A stretch of 64,000 nt of DNA from Sapria himalayana (Eukaryota; Streptophyta; Magnoliopsida; Malpighiales; Rafflesiaceae), in NCBI GenBank assembly GCA_029783825.1, contig JAREIK010001716.1, positions 674,102 to 738,101 on the forward strand. The letters run 5' to 3'. Below, piece by piece: positions 11,390 to 22,139 of the stretch (position 1 is its first letter; every line of letters starts with the position of its first letter). The position numbers and the translations under genes are program-made. Below the pieces are notes generated by a model that was given only the letters and a program-made list of their open reading frames with translations, made no database searches and had not been told where the DNA came from.

Positions 11390-13828
11390 ATGGCAAGTGA
11401 GAACGAGAACATACAGGACATCCACGAAATAAGGATCAATCCCAAGCCATCTTTGACCAACATACTTTCATAGAAGATGTGGGTGTTATCATTTCCAGGG
11501 TTGCACAGACTAGTGTAGCGGTAGGTAAAGAATGGCCAAGTAGCCTACAAAGGTTCAAGACACATCATCCTCCAATATTTATGGGAGGAGGGGACCCAAT
11601 GGCAGCATATCATTGGTTTTGACAAGATGATAAAATCTTGGAAGCAATGGAAATCACTTCTAATGCTACAAAGATCTGGCTAGTAGTGTTCTAGCTAGAG
11701 GGTGAGTCTCAAATTTGATGGGATTGGATCAAGGCCTTGAAAAATATAGAGGCAATGACATGGGAAAATTTTCAAGAATTATGGAAAAATATTTCCTGAC
11801 TTCAGCTAGATAATGCCAATGTCCGAGAATTCCTTGAACTTACAAGAAACTATAATAGTGCTTGACTACATGGCTAAATTCAATGAGTTGGCATGTTTTG
11901 GGGATGATTATGTGGCTACTAATGTGGCTAAAGTTTAGAAATTTAAAGATGGATTGAAATTTTCCATCATAGGCAAGATTGTGGGATTTCTTATCCAAGA
12001 TATGGATTCGATAGTTAAGATAGCTTTAGCATCAAGCGAGAGGTCGAGGATGAACAAAATATCCAGGAAATGAGTGGGAGTGATAGTGGAAAAAGAAAAG
12101 AGAGTCATCATTTTTCTGGAAAGCACATTGACCTTTTATCTCACAAAGATTTCATGAACAAGGTCATGATTATCAAGGCCAAAGCTAGACTGAGAGTTCT
12201 AGCCAAATTGGATAGAAAATTTGTTATTACTATCTTTAACTAGATATTAGAAATGAGAGTGCCCAATAATGTTAGGATCCCATGATTATGAGACATCACA
12301 GTCCCAAACATCCATGGGAAATGTGCAAACACGGTATATACCTCCTTTCTCTAGTATGAGTCTAAGGAATCAAGTGTAACCTCGAGGTATTCTACAAATA
12401 TCTCCTACTTCACAGGCATACTAGGGAGCCCAAGGCATGGGTCAAGATCGAGGAGAGGGCTCATAGGCTAGGACTTTGAGGACCTAAGGGCATGTCTATG
12501 CTATTACACCATAAATGGAAATGATGAATTAGTCAGTAATACATGGCACTTTTTTACCTTTTTATTTATGGGAAAAAGTTTTATTTGATTCTGGTGTATC
12601 ATATTACTTTATTTCTACATTATGTGTGAAAGAATTAGGATTAGAAATTAAAAACTTAGATGTGTCATTGCATGTGACTTGTCCATTGGGAACTAAGGTA
12701 AAAATTAGTCAGATATATCAAAATTATGAGTTTGAAATCTCAAGAATTCTACTCATAGAAGACTAGGGATATGGACATATTGGATTTTGATAAAATTCTT
12801 GGCATAGACTAGTTGACAGCACATCAAGTCATTATTGATCGTGATCATAGAAGAATTATTATCCACACACTAGATGTTATATGTGTTGTATTTCAGGGGG
12901 ATAAGCATGATGCTTACCACATACTATATATAATTCTAAATGGCATGGACAATTGATGAGTTGGCTAACATGTCTCATCCTAGAAGAAGAGGAGACTTCG
13001 AATATGGATCTTACTTAGAAAGTTTGTGAAATAAGGATGTTTTTCCAAATGAATTATCTGGATTAACTCCACATAGGAATGTAGACTTTAGTATTGAGTT
13101 ACATCCTGATATATCACTCATTTCCATGACTTCATATAGGATGACATCAATTGAATTACAAGAACTCAAGGTCAAGATACAAAATTTATCGAACAAGGGT
13201 TTCAATAGACCCAGAACTTCACCTTGGGGTGCTCCGGTTCTATTTGCAAAAAAAAAGATAAAATTTTTTGATTGTGCATTGATTATCGATAGTTGAATAT
13301 GGTTACAATAAATTCTCAATATCCATTACCAATGATTTAGGATTTATTTGACTAGTTAAAAGGGGTCTGGTTCTTTTTCAAAATAGATCTTCATACTGGA
13401 TACCACCAGTTGTGAGTTAGAGAGGTTGACATCCCTAAGACAACATTTAAAACGTGATATGGGCATTTTGAGTTTACAATAATGTCTTTCAGATTAACAA
13501 ATATGTCAACAATATTCATGGATCTCATGCATAGAATATTTTAGTCATATTTAGATCATTTTATTGTGATTTCTGTGGATGATATTTTGATCTATTCTCA
13601 GTCCGAAAGAGAGCATGAAAATTATTTAAATATTATTCTTCAAACTTTGAGAGAACATAAGTTGTAAGTCAAGTTTAGTAAATATGACTTTTGATTGACA
13701 GAAGTAAAATTTGGGATATGTAGTATCAGCTACTGGTGTCTCAGTGAACCCTAAAAAAGTTAAGACAGTCATGAGTTGAGAGATACCATGGTCAATATTT
13801 GAGATACATAGTTTTGTGGGATTGGTTG
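11390..13828 (+). pseudogene. Gypsy gag-protease-RT, first part (decayed)
   Basis: An ATG at 11390 opens a gag-like region. A 'HHPPIFMGGGDPMAAYHW' block near 11560-11620 is typical of plant gypsy gag. The aspartic protease motif LFDSG-VSYY is at 12581-12604 (catalytic Asp codon 12587-12589). Further on come a DFDKILGID block (about 12785) and RT blocks: SGLTPHRNVDFSIEL (about 13058-13103), GFNRPRTSPWGAPVLFAKKK (about 13200-13258) and a mutated catalytic box SVDDILIYS (13572-13598, where F/YVDD is usual). In-frame stops and frameshifts are frequent, so no functional protein is made. The reading breaks at 'SFVGLV', where the solo LTR is inserted. It resumes at 16437. Confidence 0.8.
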
Positions 13829-16436
13829 TGTAAAACCTCAACTTTATTGAAAGTTATAATGGTTTTTAAATTGATTAGAGGTCCAATGATAGAAGCGATG
13901 GTAGATTAGAATTTAGAAAGTTTCGAATGTTATTTGGGCATAAAGTGACATTTTTTAAAAATTTTCACCAAATGCCCTAATGAATAATAATTTTTTTATA
14001 TATTATAGCCGGATGGAGGGGTTTACAAAGGAAGTTTTAAGAAATTTCAGCTCCTATGACTTTGGACTAATACTTAGAAGAGAATTAGAGATTTAAATGA
14101 ATAATGATTTTCGGACTGAAATTCGGAGCCTACGCTAAATATTTTTTGGAAATTGGGCCAAAAAAATGAAAATGTCCAGAATTAATCATATAGTCTAACG
14201 AAACTGAAATGGAGTGAAATGGAGTTCATTTGGATAGTTTTCAGGTGATCTAGAAGTTATTTGGATATCAATACGCTATTATTCAGAATTCTGATTTTAA
14301 TAATTTGTAATCTAATTTCTATGATTTCACAGCCTGGAATCCACTATGAAGGATTTATTTAGAATATTTCATGGTTAATTTGAAGTTTAAATGATAATAT
14401 AATATTTTTGACGTTTAATCGATATAAAAGCAATGTAAGGTGAAATTGAGATAAAATCTGCTATAAGGAAAATATTTTAGTGTTAGAGCCAATCAAAACC
14501 TTTCTTAATGGATAAGTATGCTTAAAATATCATGAGAATGGACCAATGAGATTCATGGGCTAAAAGGAAAATTTGGCAAAGATATGTACCAAAAGCAAAC
14601 TTCAAGGGACTAAATGGTAACTTACTTGATAACAACCAAAGAGATGCTTTGAATTAAAGGTAATTTTGGAACTTTTGGAAAACAAAACAAGAACAAATTA
14701 GCTTAAAAGGGGAGAGCTTAGGGATGAGATAAGGGAGAGAAAAAAAGAGAAAAGAAATGAAAGAAAAGAGAAGGAAAAAAAAAGGTGTGAGGCCAAGGTG
14801 GAGCAAGGGTGAGATGATTTTTCTTATACTTCAAGCTTTCAAAGTACTCTACAATTGGTATCATGGGAGAGAGGCCAAAGAAAACCAAGAACAAGTATGT
14901 TTTTAATGGTGGAAAAGTTGGATTTTGATATTTTTCATGTTTATTGCTTGATTTTTTTTGGTATGGATGTTAAATTAGTGATATTTAAGGTTGAATGATG
15001 ATGATTTTAATATCAATTGAGAAAGTAATAGATTTGATTAGGTTTTGAAAAAGAAAGTGAGGGATTTGTTAGGGTTAATGTTGAAGTTGGTTATGAATTA
15101 GTGAAATTGAGGTTTACGGCATTATATTGGAGTGATTAGAGTGAAGAACCCTTAGCACTTTAGTTTCAAAAGAACCAATTCACATATGGAGCTAAGACAT
15201 TGAAAAATGTGGATTTCAAATAGTCCCAAGTGTAAAATCAGTAAAATGACTAGTTTGGCAAGAAAATGCCATAATTTGAATTGGATGAGTCAATTGGAAT
15301 TATTCTAATTTCTAAGTAAAGTAGGGTCATAGATAGAAAAAAAGTGAAGATATGTGGAAGGTTATTTTTAATTCATGTGAAAATATTTTATCTTACATTA
15401 ATATATATGATTATGTTAAATTATATATGTATGCATGTTTTAAGGCATTATGGAAGTTTAAAAATGTTTAAAGAATGCATATGTATACTTATATATATGT
15501 GTGTGTGAGTGTGAGTGTGTGTGTGTTTTAATGATAGAGTAAATGTTTTAAATGGATTTATAAATGTATTTGGAATAAATGTTTTACTGATGGTTACCTT
15601 GACCCCATATGACTGTTATGGCTGATATTGGCTGAGGTACCTTAAGCGTGTAAGGATTTAGAGGGTAAAGTTATAGGTTACTAATTGAAGGTGAGAAATA
15701 GGTGATTAGAGTAATATCCTTACATGTGAAATGATGCTATGACTGGAACCCTATGCAAAGCGTGAGTTTTTTTGTAGCATAGTGGTTATGACTAGAATGA
15801 GACTATCCCTCACCGTTAGTATCCATAAACTATTCGGTGTGTATATTCCCTGGGTCTCATCAGAAAACAAAAATAGGAAAAAAAAATTTTAAGGCATAAA
15901 TTGAATTTTAAGTGTATAGGAATGTATTACCTTGATATTTATTGAAAATTTTATCTTAATGAAAATGTATACTCACTGAGCTCCTCTAGCTCATTTTTTT
16001 TGTATGTTCTAAAATCATTTTTAGGAACTATGACAGGTGTGCTGGTAGGGCATCCCCCCTGCGCAGTGAGTCAAGTCATCGAATAGACAATGTTGTGAAC
16101 TACATTGTATAAATATTTTGCATATTGTGTATATGTTAAATATGTTGTCATGTATATAATGTATATATGTATATATTTTGAGAATGAACTACATGGGGTT
16201 TGATCCTCTGTGGACGAGATACATAGGTGGTCAGCTTAAGTCCGGCTCAAGCCCAATCTTTTGAAAAAAAAGTTTGCCATATTACTTCCTCATTATTTTC
16301 TAAAGATATGTTAAGGACTGAAAAGCAGTTCGCTCCATAGATTTTATTTGATTATCTAGAGAAAATGTTTCTATATCCATTGGAGTGCTGGGAGGTCCCA
16401 TCAGGTTCATGAGGTTAATCGGGTCAGGATCCTTCA
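13829..16436 (+). mobile_element. Solo LTR of a gypsy (Tekay/Del-like) element, nested in pol
   Basis: The 2,608 bp insert starts TGTAAAACCTC and ends GGATCCTTCA. It breaks the gypsy pol exactly inside the conserved 'GLxGYYRRF' block: GGATTGGTTG on the left and GGTATTACAAAAGATTT on the right rejoin in frame. The flanking 5-mers GGTTG (13824-13828) and TGCTA (16437-16441) fit a decayed target duplication. No internal coding region is present. Its 3' part has features seen in Tekay LTRs, such as the CTCACTGAGCTCCTCTAGCT block at 15972 followed by GTGCTGGTAGGG near 16038. A TG/GTGTGAG microsatellite lies near 15497-15527. I read it as the product of LTR-LTR recombination. Confidence 0.7.
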
Positions 16437-18410
16437 TGCTAGGTATTACAAAAGATTTATTAAGAATTATTACCAGTTAGCTACTCCAATGACTAGATTG
16501 ACCAAGAAAGAAATCAAGTACGAGTGGACTTATTCATGTGAAAATGTATTCTAGGAATTGAAAAAGAGATTTACTTCAGCTCCTATTTTGATAGTTCCTG
16601 ATAGAGGATAGAAATATACAATATATTGTGATGCCTTGAAAGATAGATTGAGATGTGTTCTGATGTAATCCAGGAGAATTGTAGCTTATGGTTCAAGGCA
16701 GTTAAAGAATCATGAGCAGAATTACCCCACACATAGCACTGAGCTGGTGACTATAGTCTTTGCTTTAAAAAATGACACCACTATTTGTATGGGAAGAAAT
16801 TTGAGGTGTATTTAGACTACAAAAGTTTGAAATATATATCATTACATAATGAGACCTTAACATGAAATAGTGTCAATGGATGGAGTATCTAGAAGATTAT
16901 GATTTTAGTTTGTATTATTATCCATGTAAGGAAAATGTAGTGGCTAATTCACAAGTCAGAAATCACTAGGTGGACTAGCTTATATAGTTTCGTGGGAATG
17001 GGATATGTTTGAAATTATGAGATGATTCAGCTTACAATATAGTAGTCAAAGTCATGGTGTTTTTGGAAGTTTAGTAGTCATACCTTCCATATTAAATAAG
17101 GTGATTAAGATCCAGAAACAAGATGCAGAAATATTATCCATAAAAAGCTAAGTAGAAACTAGTACCTACGATGAAGGTTGGGTTGTTCATATGGATGGTA
17201 GTCTTTGATTTTGGGGAAGGATTGTGGTTCTCCAGATAGTAGAATTGAGAAAGGAGATTCTTAGAGAACTCCATTATTCTCATTTTTCAGTGCATCCAGG
17301 TGGCACAAAGATGTAAAATGATCTTCGTCATCAAAATTACTAGAATGGGATGAAGGGATACGTTGAGGATTTTGTTCGATGATGCCTCACATGCCAACAG
17401 ATAAAGGCTAAGAATCAGAAGTTAGCAGAATTACTTTAGCCTTTGGAGGAAGTAGAATGAAAATGAGAGCATATCACGATAAATTTTGTGACTCACTTGC
17501 CACAAACATCACGAAAACATGATGCTGTGTGGGTGATTATGGATTGGCTTACAAAGCCAATACATTTTCTAGCAATGAAAATGACCTTCACATGAGAGGA
17601 ATTGTGAATGGGAACACATTTAGTAATGAGCATTTTTTTTATCTACAAAAAGATTATCAGTCGGAAAGGAACATACAAGTTTTGGAAGATATGCTATGAG
17701 CATGTTGTCAAGATTTCAAGGGTAGTTGGAAAGAATATATACCTTTAGTTGAGTTTGCCTATAACAATAGTTATTAGGCAAGTATCCAAATGGTACCATA
17801 TAAAGTTTTATATGGAAGGCCATGTTGATCTCTAGTTTGTTGAGTTGAGGTGGGAGATAGATCCATCATGGGTCCAATTGTGATTAGAGGTATTTTAGAG
17901 AAAGTAAATTTGATACAACATCTTCTTACAGCTCAAAGTCGATAGAAAAGTTATATTGATAGATGACGGCGACCTCTAGAATTTAATGTGGCAAATCATA
18001 TTTTCTTGAATGTAATACCAAAGAGGGGAGTAATTAGATTTGACAAGCATGGAAAGTTATCACCAAGATATATTGGATCTTTAGAAATACTTTGAAAAGG
18101 TGGGTTTTGTTGCTTATCAATTGGCATTACTACCATTTATCTGGTGCCTATGAGATATTCCACGTCTCTATGCTTAAAAAATATATATCCATGATCCAAC
18201 AATGTAATATATTGGGGCGATCCATTATTGATGCAAATGGAATATTTACAGAAATATCAGTGTGAATCACTGATAGTCGAGACCAAGTTTTGTGATGCAA
18301 GAATGCGAGGCTAGTAAAAGTGACATGACAGCATCAAAGAATAAAAAAAGTAACATGAGAACGTGAAGACATGATGCGTGTTGCTTATTTTTTTTATTTG
18401 AATATGAAAT
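16437..18410 (+). pseudogene. Gypsy RT end-RNase H-integrase-chromodomain, second part (decayed)
   Basis: The frame resumes with GYYKRFIKNYYQLATPMTRL (about 16442-16500). RNase H follows: DRGxKYTIYCDA (16600-16640) and [19 protein letters not shown] (about 16690-16746). The integrase HHCC zinc region is LHYSHFSVHPGG plus CLTCQQ (about 17260-17405), then a WVIMDWLTKPIHFLAMK block (about 17530-17580). A decayed GxPxYVGPFxI-like and VFHVSMLKKY-like tail lies near 18050-18185. A chromodomain trace, ITDSRDQVL, RLVKVT and a WERE-DMR-like VTxERED run, is at about 18265-18380. Multiple stops are present. In life such proteins integrate copies, often guided to heterochromatin by the chromodomain. Confidence 0.75.
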
Positions 18411-18500
18411 ATGTGTTTTAGTAATTTAATAATTATTTAACTTTAGCGTATGTTTATAATTGTAAAGGTGTATCTGTGAGAATTTTGAGATGAAATTCTT

Positions 18501-18514
18501 TAAGGAGGAAAGAA
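18501..18514 (+). promoter_or_regulatory. Polypurine tract (gypsy)
   Basis: TAAGGAGGAAAGAA lies directly against the first base of the 3' LTR, where plus-strand DNA priming would occur. Confidence 0.8.
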
Positions 18515-20549
18515 TGTAAAATCCCAAAAAAAAATGAATAAATAAATAATATGATCTTTTTTCTTGAAAAAAGGGCAAAATAGTAATTTTATAATAAGAA
18601 AAATAAGCTGAAAATTTTAGAACCTTGATGATAAAATGGATTTCATTATTGAATTCATATTGGAAAATATAGCTACAGTGACAATTTCATCAAATTCTCA
18701 AGAAGTCAGAATTTAGTTATTTTTTTTAATTTATTTATTTATTATTAGAATAATTAGGAAATAAACAAAATTTTAAAAAAAAGACCGGTCCATGATGTCA
18801 CCACGTGGTTGCGCCATGGGTGGTCAAGTATCAAAAAAAAAAGAATAAAAAAATAATAAGTTTTTTATATTATTTTAAATAAAAAAAATAAATGATGGGA
18901 ATCCAGAAAATGGGATACTGGGAAAAAACAACACTTCAGGGAGAAAGAGAGAGAGAGAGAGACAGTACAAAGAAAAAAAAATTAAAAGGTTCATTGATTT
19001 TATTTTGATCAAATAGATTATTCTGGAGTTGGAATAGAATAGTCCAAGAACAAAAGTTATTCTATACGACGAGATCTTTAGTTTAATATCAAATTTATAA
19101 AAGTTCTGTGCAATATTCTAATAGGTAGTGATTTCCTCCTATTAGAATATCTTTCTATTTAAATGCCATAAATGATCATAATTTATATTTCAATTCGAAC
19201 TGTTTAGAAATTTTGTTGGGAATGATTAATTAGGGAAAATTTTCTGTGTTTCATTTAGTAAAATATATTACAAAGTGAATTTGGTGTGGATAGTTATAAC
19301 TAGTACAAAGAAAAAAAAAATTAAAAGGTTCATTGATTTTATTTTGATCAAATGGATTATTCTGGAGTTGGAATAGAATAGTCCAAGAACAAAAGTTATT
19401 CTATACGACGAGGTCTTTAGTTTAATATCAAATTTATCAAGGTTCTGTGCAATATTCTAATAGGTAGTGATTTCCTCCTATTAGAATATTTTTCTATTTA
19501 AATGCTATAAATGATCATAATTTATATTTCAATTCGAACTGTTTAGAAATTTCGTTGGGAATGATTAATTAGTGAAAATTTTCTGTGTTTCATTTAGTAA
19601 AATATATTACAAAGTGAATTTGGTGTGGATAGTTATAACTATGTCTAGAATATTATTTAATCATAAATGACATATTTGTATTTTATGTGCATGGGAACAT
19701 TCCATATAAATGGGTAGGTACATGATATATATATACATATAAAAGTATAATAGATTATATTTTGCAAACTCAAATTGGGACAACATCCAGAATGAGTTGC
19801 GTGGTATTTTTTTTCAGGAGCATGACTATATATTAATATTAATATGCGAACTAGAATTGAGACAATGTTCGGGCTGAGTTACGTGGTAGTTTTTGGAAAA
19901 TATCAAAAGAAAAAATATTTTATCGGAAAATGTTCAATATGATTTTTTGGAGGAGGTCCATATTTCTCGGAGTATTTCCAAGAAAAGCATATTTTTTTGG
20001 AGAATGCCCAATATTGTTATTTGGAGGATGTCCATATTTTTCGAAATAATTCCAAAAAAATATATATTTCTATAGATAGATAGATAGAGATATATATATC
20101 TATCTACATATATATATAATATGTCACACTTGGGCTTCGACATGTATGAGGGAGTCAATGGGACTCATGAATATGGGCATATAAATATTTCATCTATAAT
20201 TATATTCATATAAATATTGTACTTGAATGAGTATTGATATATATGCAAGATATTTATATGCACTTGATAGGGAGTAGCCTTATAGAAGTTTATCTCTACT
20301 AAGCTTTGCTCATTCCGTTGCGGGAACCCTTTCAGGTATGGATCCAAGATAGATAATAGACCAATATGCGGAATTGCACATGTGAAGTAAAGCTGGTTGT
20401 AGCTTGAATAATATATTATGTGTTTTTATTCCGCTGAGCAAATAAAATAAGAGAAAAAAATGTACGTTATATTTCAGAAAATTTTATTTTATTGCACAGT
20501 TTGATGTGTGATAGAATGAATTGGACACCATGAGGGATGAGGTATCACA
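18515..20549 (+). repeat. 3' LTR of the gypsy element
   Basis: 2,035 bp, starting TGTAAAATCCC and ending GGTATCACA. It is about 375 bp longer than the 5' LTR, mostly because of an internal 338-bp tandem duplication. A GA run lies near 18944-18961. Confidence 0.85.
18964..19639 (+). repeat. 338-bp tandem duplication inside the 3' LTR
   Basis: Units 18964-19301 and 19302-19639 both start AGTACAAAGAAAA and end GGATAGTTATAAC. They differ by roughly ten substitutions, so the duplication postdates insertion but is not recent. The 5' LTR has only one copy. Confidence 0.9.
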
Positions 20550-20814
20550 TGTATGGTGGTGATAGCATTGCAAGTCATTATCTCATGTAAGATTTTTTAT
20601 ATGTAAGATTTGTAGGAAAATATATATTAATTATTATGAGTATGATACTTATACTGATGAAAATATAAATATATTTAGTACCACATTATTTCATCTCTTT
20701 AAGATAATTAGAAGTTAGAGAATATCAGTACATACTCAAAACAATCAATAAAGTGCAATTTATATATTGTCAAAAGGAGTAAATGTGTGAATGACCACCT
20801 TGTATCATAAGAAG
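20550..20814. other. AT-rich spacer
   Basis: No gene or repeat end is recognised between the gypsy 3' LTR and the foldback arm. Confidence 0.4.
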
Positions 20815-21494
20815 ATCGAATATATTAATCCCAAAATATCCTTAATGAATTATTAGTCTCCCTTCTCATCTCTTAACTCTACTCTCGCCCATCTCCCCTG
20901 TAACTCACCCATACCTAGTCTCTTGCCTCTCTTTCCTATAACTCACCTCTCACTCCTTGTTCCATCCCTTGCCCCACCCCTCGCCAGTAACTTGAACAAG
21001 CTCTAGCAAGGTCATTTATGGAGCTCGGGAGCACCACCAAGGAGCTAAATGGAGTTACGCACGATGGGTAGGGCGAGAGGCTTGGGGCAAGGGGATAGAG
21101 AAGATCGACGAGGTGCAAATTACAAGGGAGAGGGCAAGTTACAAGGGAGAGGGAGCAAGGGGCGATGGGCGAGTCACATGGGAGAGGGGCGAGGGGCAAT
21201 GATCAAGTTACATGAGAGAGGGACAAGTTACATGATAGAGGAGCAAGGGGCAATGAGCAAGTTGTTGGGTCCGGCCCATCTTCGGGCCAAATTAATAAAA
21301 TAATAAAACAAAAAAAAAACGCAGCAAATGCATCTTCGCTGTCGGTGAGTTTTATTTGTTTTTCGGCTTTCGTTTTTCTTCTCTCTCGTTCAAGACAGAG
21401 CAACGCAAACGCGATTATCGTCGGTTGTTCATTTCAATCTTACTGGCATCCGCTGGTTGTGACCAAGAGAGTGGACTCCGAGAACTCGAGCTTC

Positions 21495-21503
21495 TATATA
21501 TTA
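21495..21503 (+). promoter_or_regulatory. Candidate TATA box of the copia LTR promoter
   Basis: TATATATTA in a GC-richer context, about 232 bp into the LTR and duplicated at 26368-26376. By position it would start RNA around 21525-21535, so the R-U5 region would include the antisense MYB-CC fragment. No experimental start is visible in sequence. Confidence 0.45.
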
Positions 21504-21684
21504 AGCTTCACGCCTTTCTCTTCATATACTGTGATGTTTTCGTAAATGTTCGATGCTGGCTCAAAGACTATGCCGCCGTCCATCACTGAAGACTGAAATT
21601 GGTCGCCGGAGAAGAAATCGTCACCAAGGTGAGGTTGAAGGCAGGACTGAAGCTGAAGAGGAACCACTTCTTGGGGTTCGAAGA

Positions 21685-22077
21685 TCACCCGGCCAGAACA
21701 AAGTTTTTTTTTTCCTTACCTCCATTAGGGCTGTGGCCCTCCCTCCTCTTTGTTACATCGGTCTCGTTATTTGGCTGCATCAAGCTTTCAACATATATGG
21801 GCCTTTCTATATTGTGCTGAGAGCTAAGCTGGTTTACTCCATAGATGTTTAAATCGTAAAATGTAGGAAAGTTTAGGGCAACCATGTCTTTAACCAGTAC
21901 TCCCGTGTCAAAAACTCCTTGATTCCCAATATTGTTGTTGGTCATGTTTTCTCCAACTAGGGCCTGGCATGCTTTCTCCAGCATGCTTTGCATATACTTT
22001 CCTTGTGCCTCAATGCTCAATTGAAGATGCCTTTGTACCTGCATATCCATTCATGTAATTGTGTCAATTCTTTCTAG
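21685..22077 (-). pseudogene. Captured MYB-CC (APL/PHL-type) gene fragment in 5' LTR, antisense
   Basis: On the minus strand an open frame from 22050 reads MDMQVQRHLQLSIEAQGKY and continues QSMLEKACQAL. This is the signature of the LHEQLE/MYB-CC coiled-coil of plant GARP-type transcription factors (PHR1, PHL, APL). Just upstream (22051-22077) the other frame gives KELTQLHE, so a short deletion seems to separate LHE from the rest. Downstream, the NFPTFYDLNIYG block and a SPNGG tail resemble the region after the CC domain in APL-like proteins. The MYB DNA-binding domain is absent. The piece is about 390 bp and ends near a pyrimidine run. It is a passenger, opposite to element transcription. Family assignment rests on motif recognition only. 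Confidence 0.8.
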
Positions 22078-22096
22078 TTAAATATAATACTACAAA

Positions 22097-22109
22097 TTGG
22101 TATCGGAGG
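22097..22109 (+). promoter_or_regulatory. Primer-binding site, initiator-Met tRNA type (copia)
   Basis: TTGGTATCGGAGG starts two bases after the 5' LTR and matches the plant initiator-Met tRNA complement TGGTATCAGAG with one mismatch. Confidence 0.85.
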
Positions 22110-22139
22110 GTTGTTTGATCCGTGTGCCTTGTTTAAGTC

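Larger units (their letters stand above)
9474..20549 (+). mobile_element. Ty3/gypsy (chromovirus-type) LTR retrotransposon, with a nested insertion
   Basis: Two related direct repeats (9474-11133 and 18515-20549) begin TGTRAAATC and end TATCAYA. They bracket a Met-type PBS, gag, PR, RT, RNase H, integrase, a chromodomain trace and a purine tract, in gypsy order on the plus strand. Five-bp flanks AGTAT (9469-9473) and TGTAT (20550-20554) match at 4 of 5 bases. The LTRs share long collinear blocks but differ by many substitutions and indels, so the insertion is old. A solo LTR (13829-16436) later split the pol region. A C-terminal chromodomain and long LTRs point to the Tekay/Del branch; the branch assignment is an inference. 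Confidence 0.85.
21263..22094 (+). repeat. 5' LTR of the young copia element
   Basis: 832 bp, TG to CA. The start has AATAAAATAATAAAA, possibly the poly(A)-signal region. A TATATATTA box lies at 21495-21503. The second half carries the antisense MYB-CC fragment (21685-22077). Several short ORFs on both strands repeat identically in the 3' LTR and are not separate genes. Confidence 0.97.

Noticed and set aside
21356..21589. Plus-strand ORFs in the copia LTR (and copies at 26229-26462, 21553-21852, 26426-26725)
   Set aside because: Non-coding LTR/leader sequence. Repeated identically in both LTRs, no recognisable domain.
21494..21688. 64-codon minus ORF next to the MYB-CC fragment
   Set aside because: Could be further captured sequence, but I see no motif that ties it to MYB-CC or another family.
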